From the NCBI RefSeq assembly GCF_003841465.1, contig NZ_REFZ01000003.1, positions 124,001-188,000 on the forward strand: 64,000 nucleotides of DNA, in the 5' to 3' direction. The notes under the pieces were generated by a model. It had not been told where the DNA came from. It worked only from the letters and a program-made list of their open reading frames with translations, and searched no databases. The position numbers and the translations under genes were made by a program. Source of the DNA: Natrarchaeobius oligotrophus (GTDB lineage: Archaea > Halobacteriota > Halobacteria > Halobacteriales > Natrialbaceae). Positions 63,930 through 64,000 of the stretch are shown here, one piece after another; position 1 is the stretch's first letter; every line of letters starts with the position of its first letter.

Positions 63930-64000
63930 CTATCGAGCGGTCGAGGAGTACGACGCCGCGAGCGTGGCCTCGATCCGCTGGAGGTGCTCGCCGACCGTTC
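63930..64000 (-). CDS. C-terminal end of an unidentified protein, partial
   Basis: The minus strand from the window edge reads TVGEHLQRIEATLAASYSST followed by two residues and TAG at 63932-63930. The amphipathic helix looks coding, but 22 residues are too few to name a family. The 85 bp to the SIR2 start would hold the SIR2 promoter. Confidence 0.35.
   Translation of the reverse strand, partial: TVGEHLQRIEATLAASYSSTAR

Overview
The window is haloarchaeal chromosome, most likely from the Natrialbaceae or a close relative. The proteins are strongly acidic, RNA polymerase is split into the archaeal genes rpoH, rpoB2, rpoB1, rpoA1 and rpoA2, tRNA-Met carries an archaeal intron, and there are halobacterial transducers, a CofH for coenzyme F420 synthesis and several families confined to haloarchaea. 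No organism name can be read from the sequence alone.

Positions 1-19364 form an AT-richer accessory island that ends exactly at the 3' end of an intron-containing elongator tRNA-Met gene (19365-19473, minus strand). It holds: (i) a type I restriction-modification system whose HsdM and HsdS are fused and carry one target-recognition domain, followed by HsdR; (ii) a convergent DUF262-HNH nuclease; (iii) three tyrosine recombinases, two of them an overlapping pair in which one partner lacks the catalytic C-terminus; (iv) a CoiA-like zinc-finger protein, a DUF7344 protein and a small winged-helix regulator with a palindromic operator; (v) two convergent operons (13394-18799) built around a HerA-like ATPase. 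Each of those operons has one small winged-helix protein and one larger multi-winged-helix protein that look paralogous to their counterparts in the other operon. I could not match this HerA/winged-helix arrangement to a named defence or mobility system, and it is the best candidate here for an undescribed one.

From 19474 on the sequence is GC-rich core genome. 19697-26989 holds a ba3-type cytochrome oxidase cluster and a FixI/CcoI-like copper P-type ATPase, probably for metallation of the oxidase. 27193-35283 holds a large sensor kinase, a HalOD1 protein and purine genes (purQ, purS, purU, purC). Between purU and purC lies a patch of decayed DNA with an IS200/IS605-type end and a broken DUF2267 gene. 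35438-44354 holds three tandem chemotaxis transducers with almost identical cytoplasmic halves and a shared GGCCACAA element in front of each. CofH, a secreted acidic protein and a frameshifted VOC gene follow.

48650-62181 is the translation/transcription block, read leftward: rpoH-rpoB2-rpoB1-rpoA1-rpoA2-nusA-rps12-rps7, then EF-2 after two unrelated genes. At 62498-63050 a tRNA-Asp gene is followed by three more copies of its own 3' end, separated by sequences that form matching hairpins. This is a small structured tandem array with no obvious function. A SIR2 deacylase ends the window.
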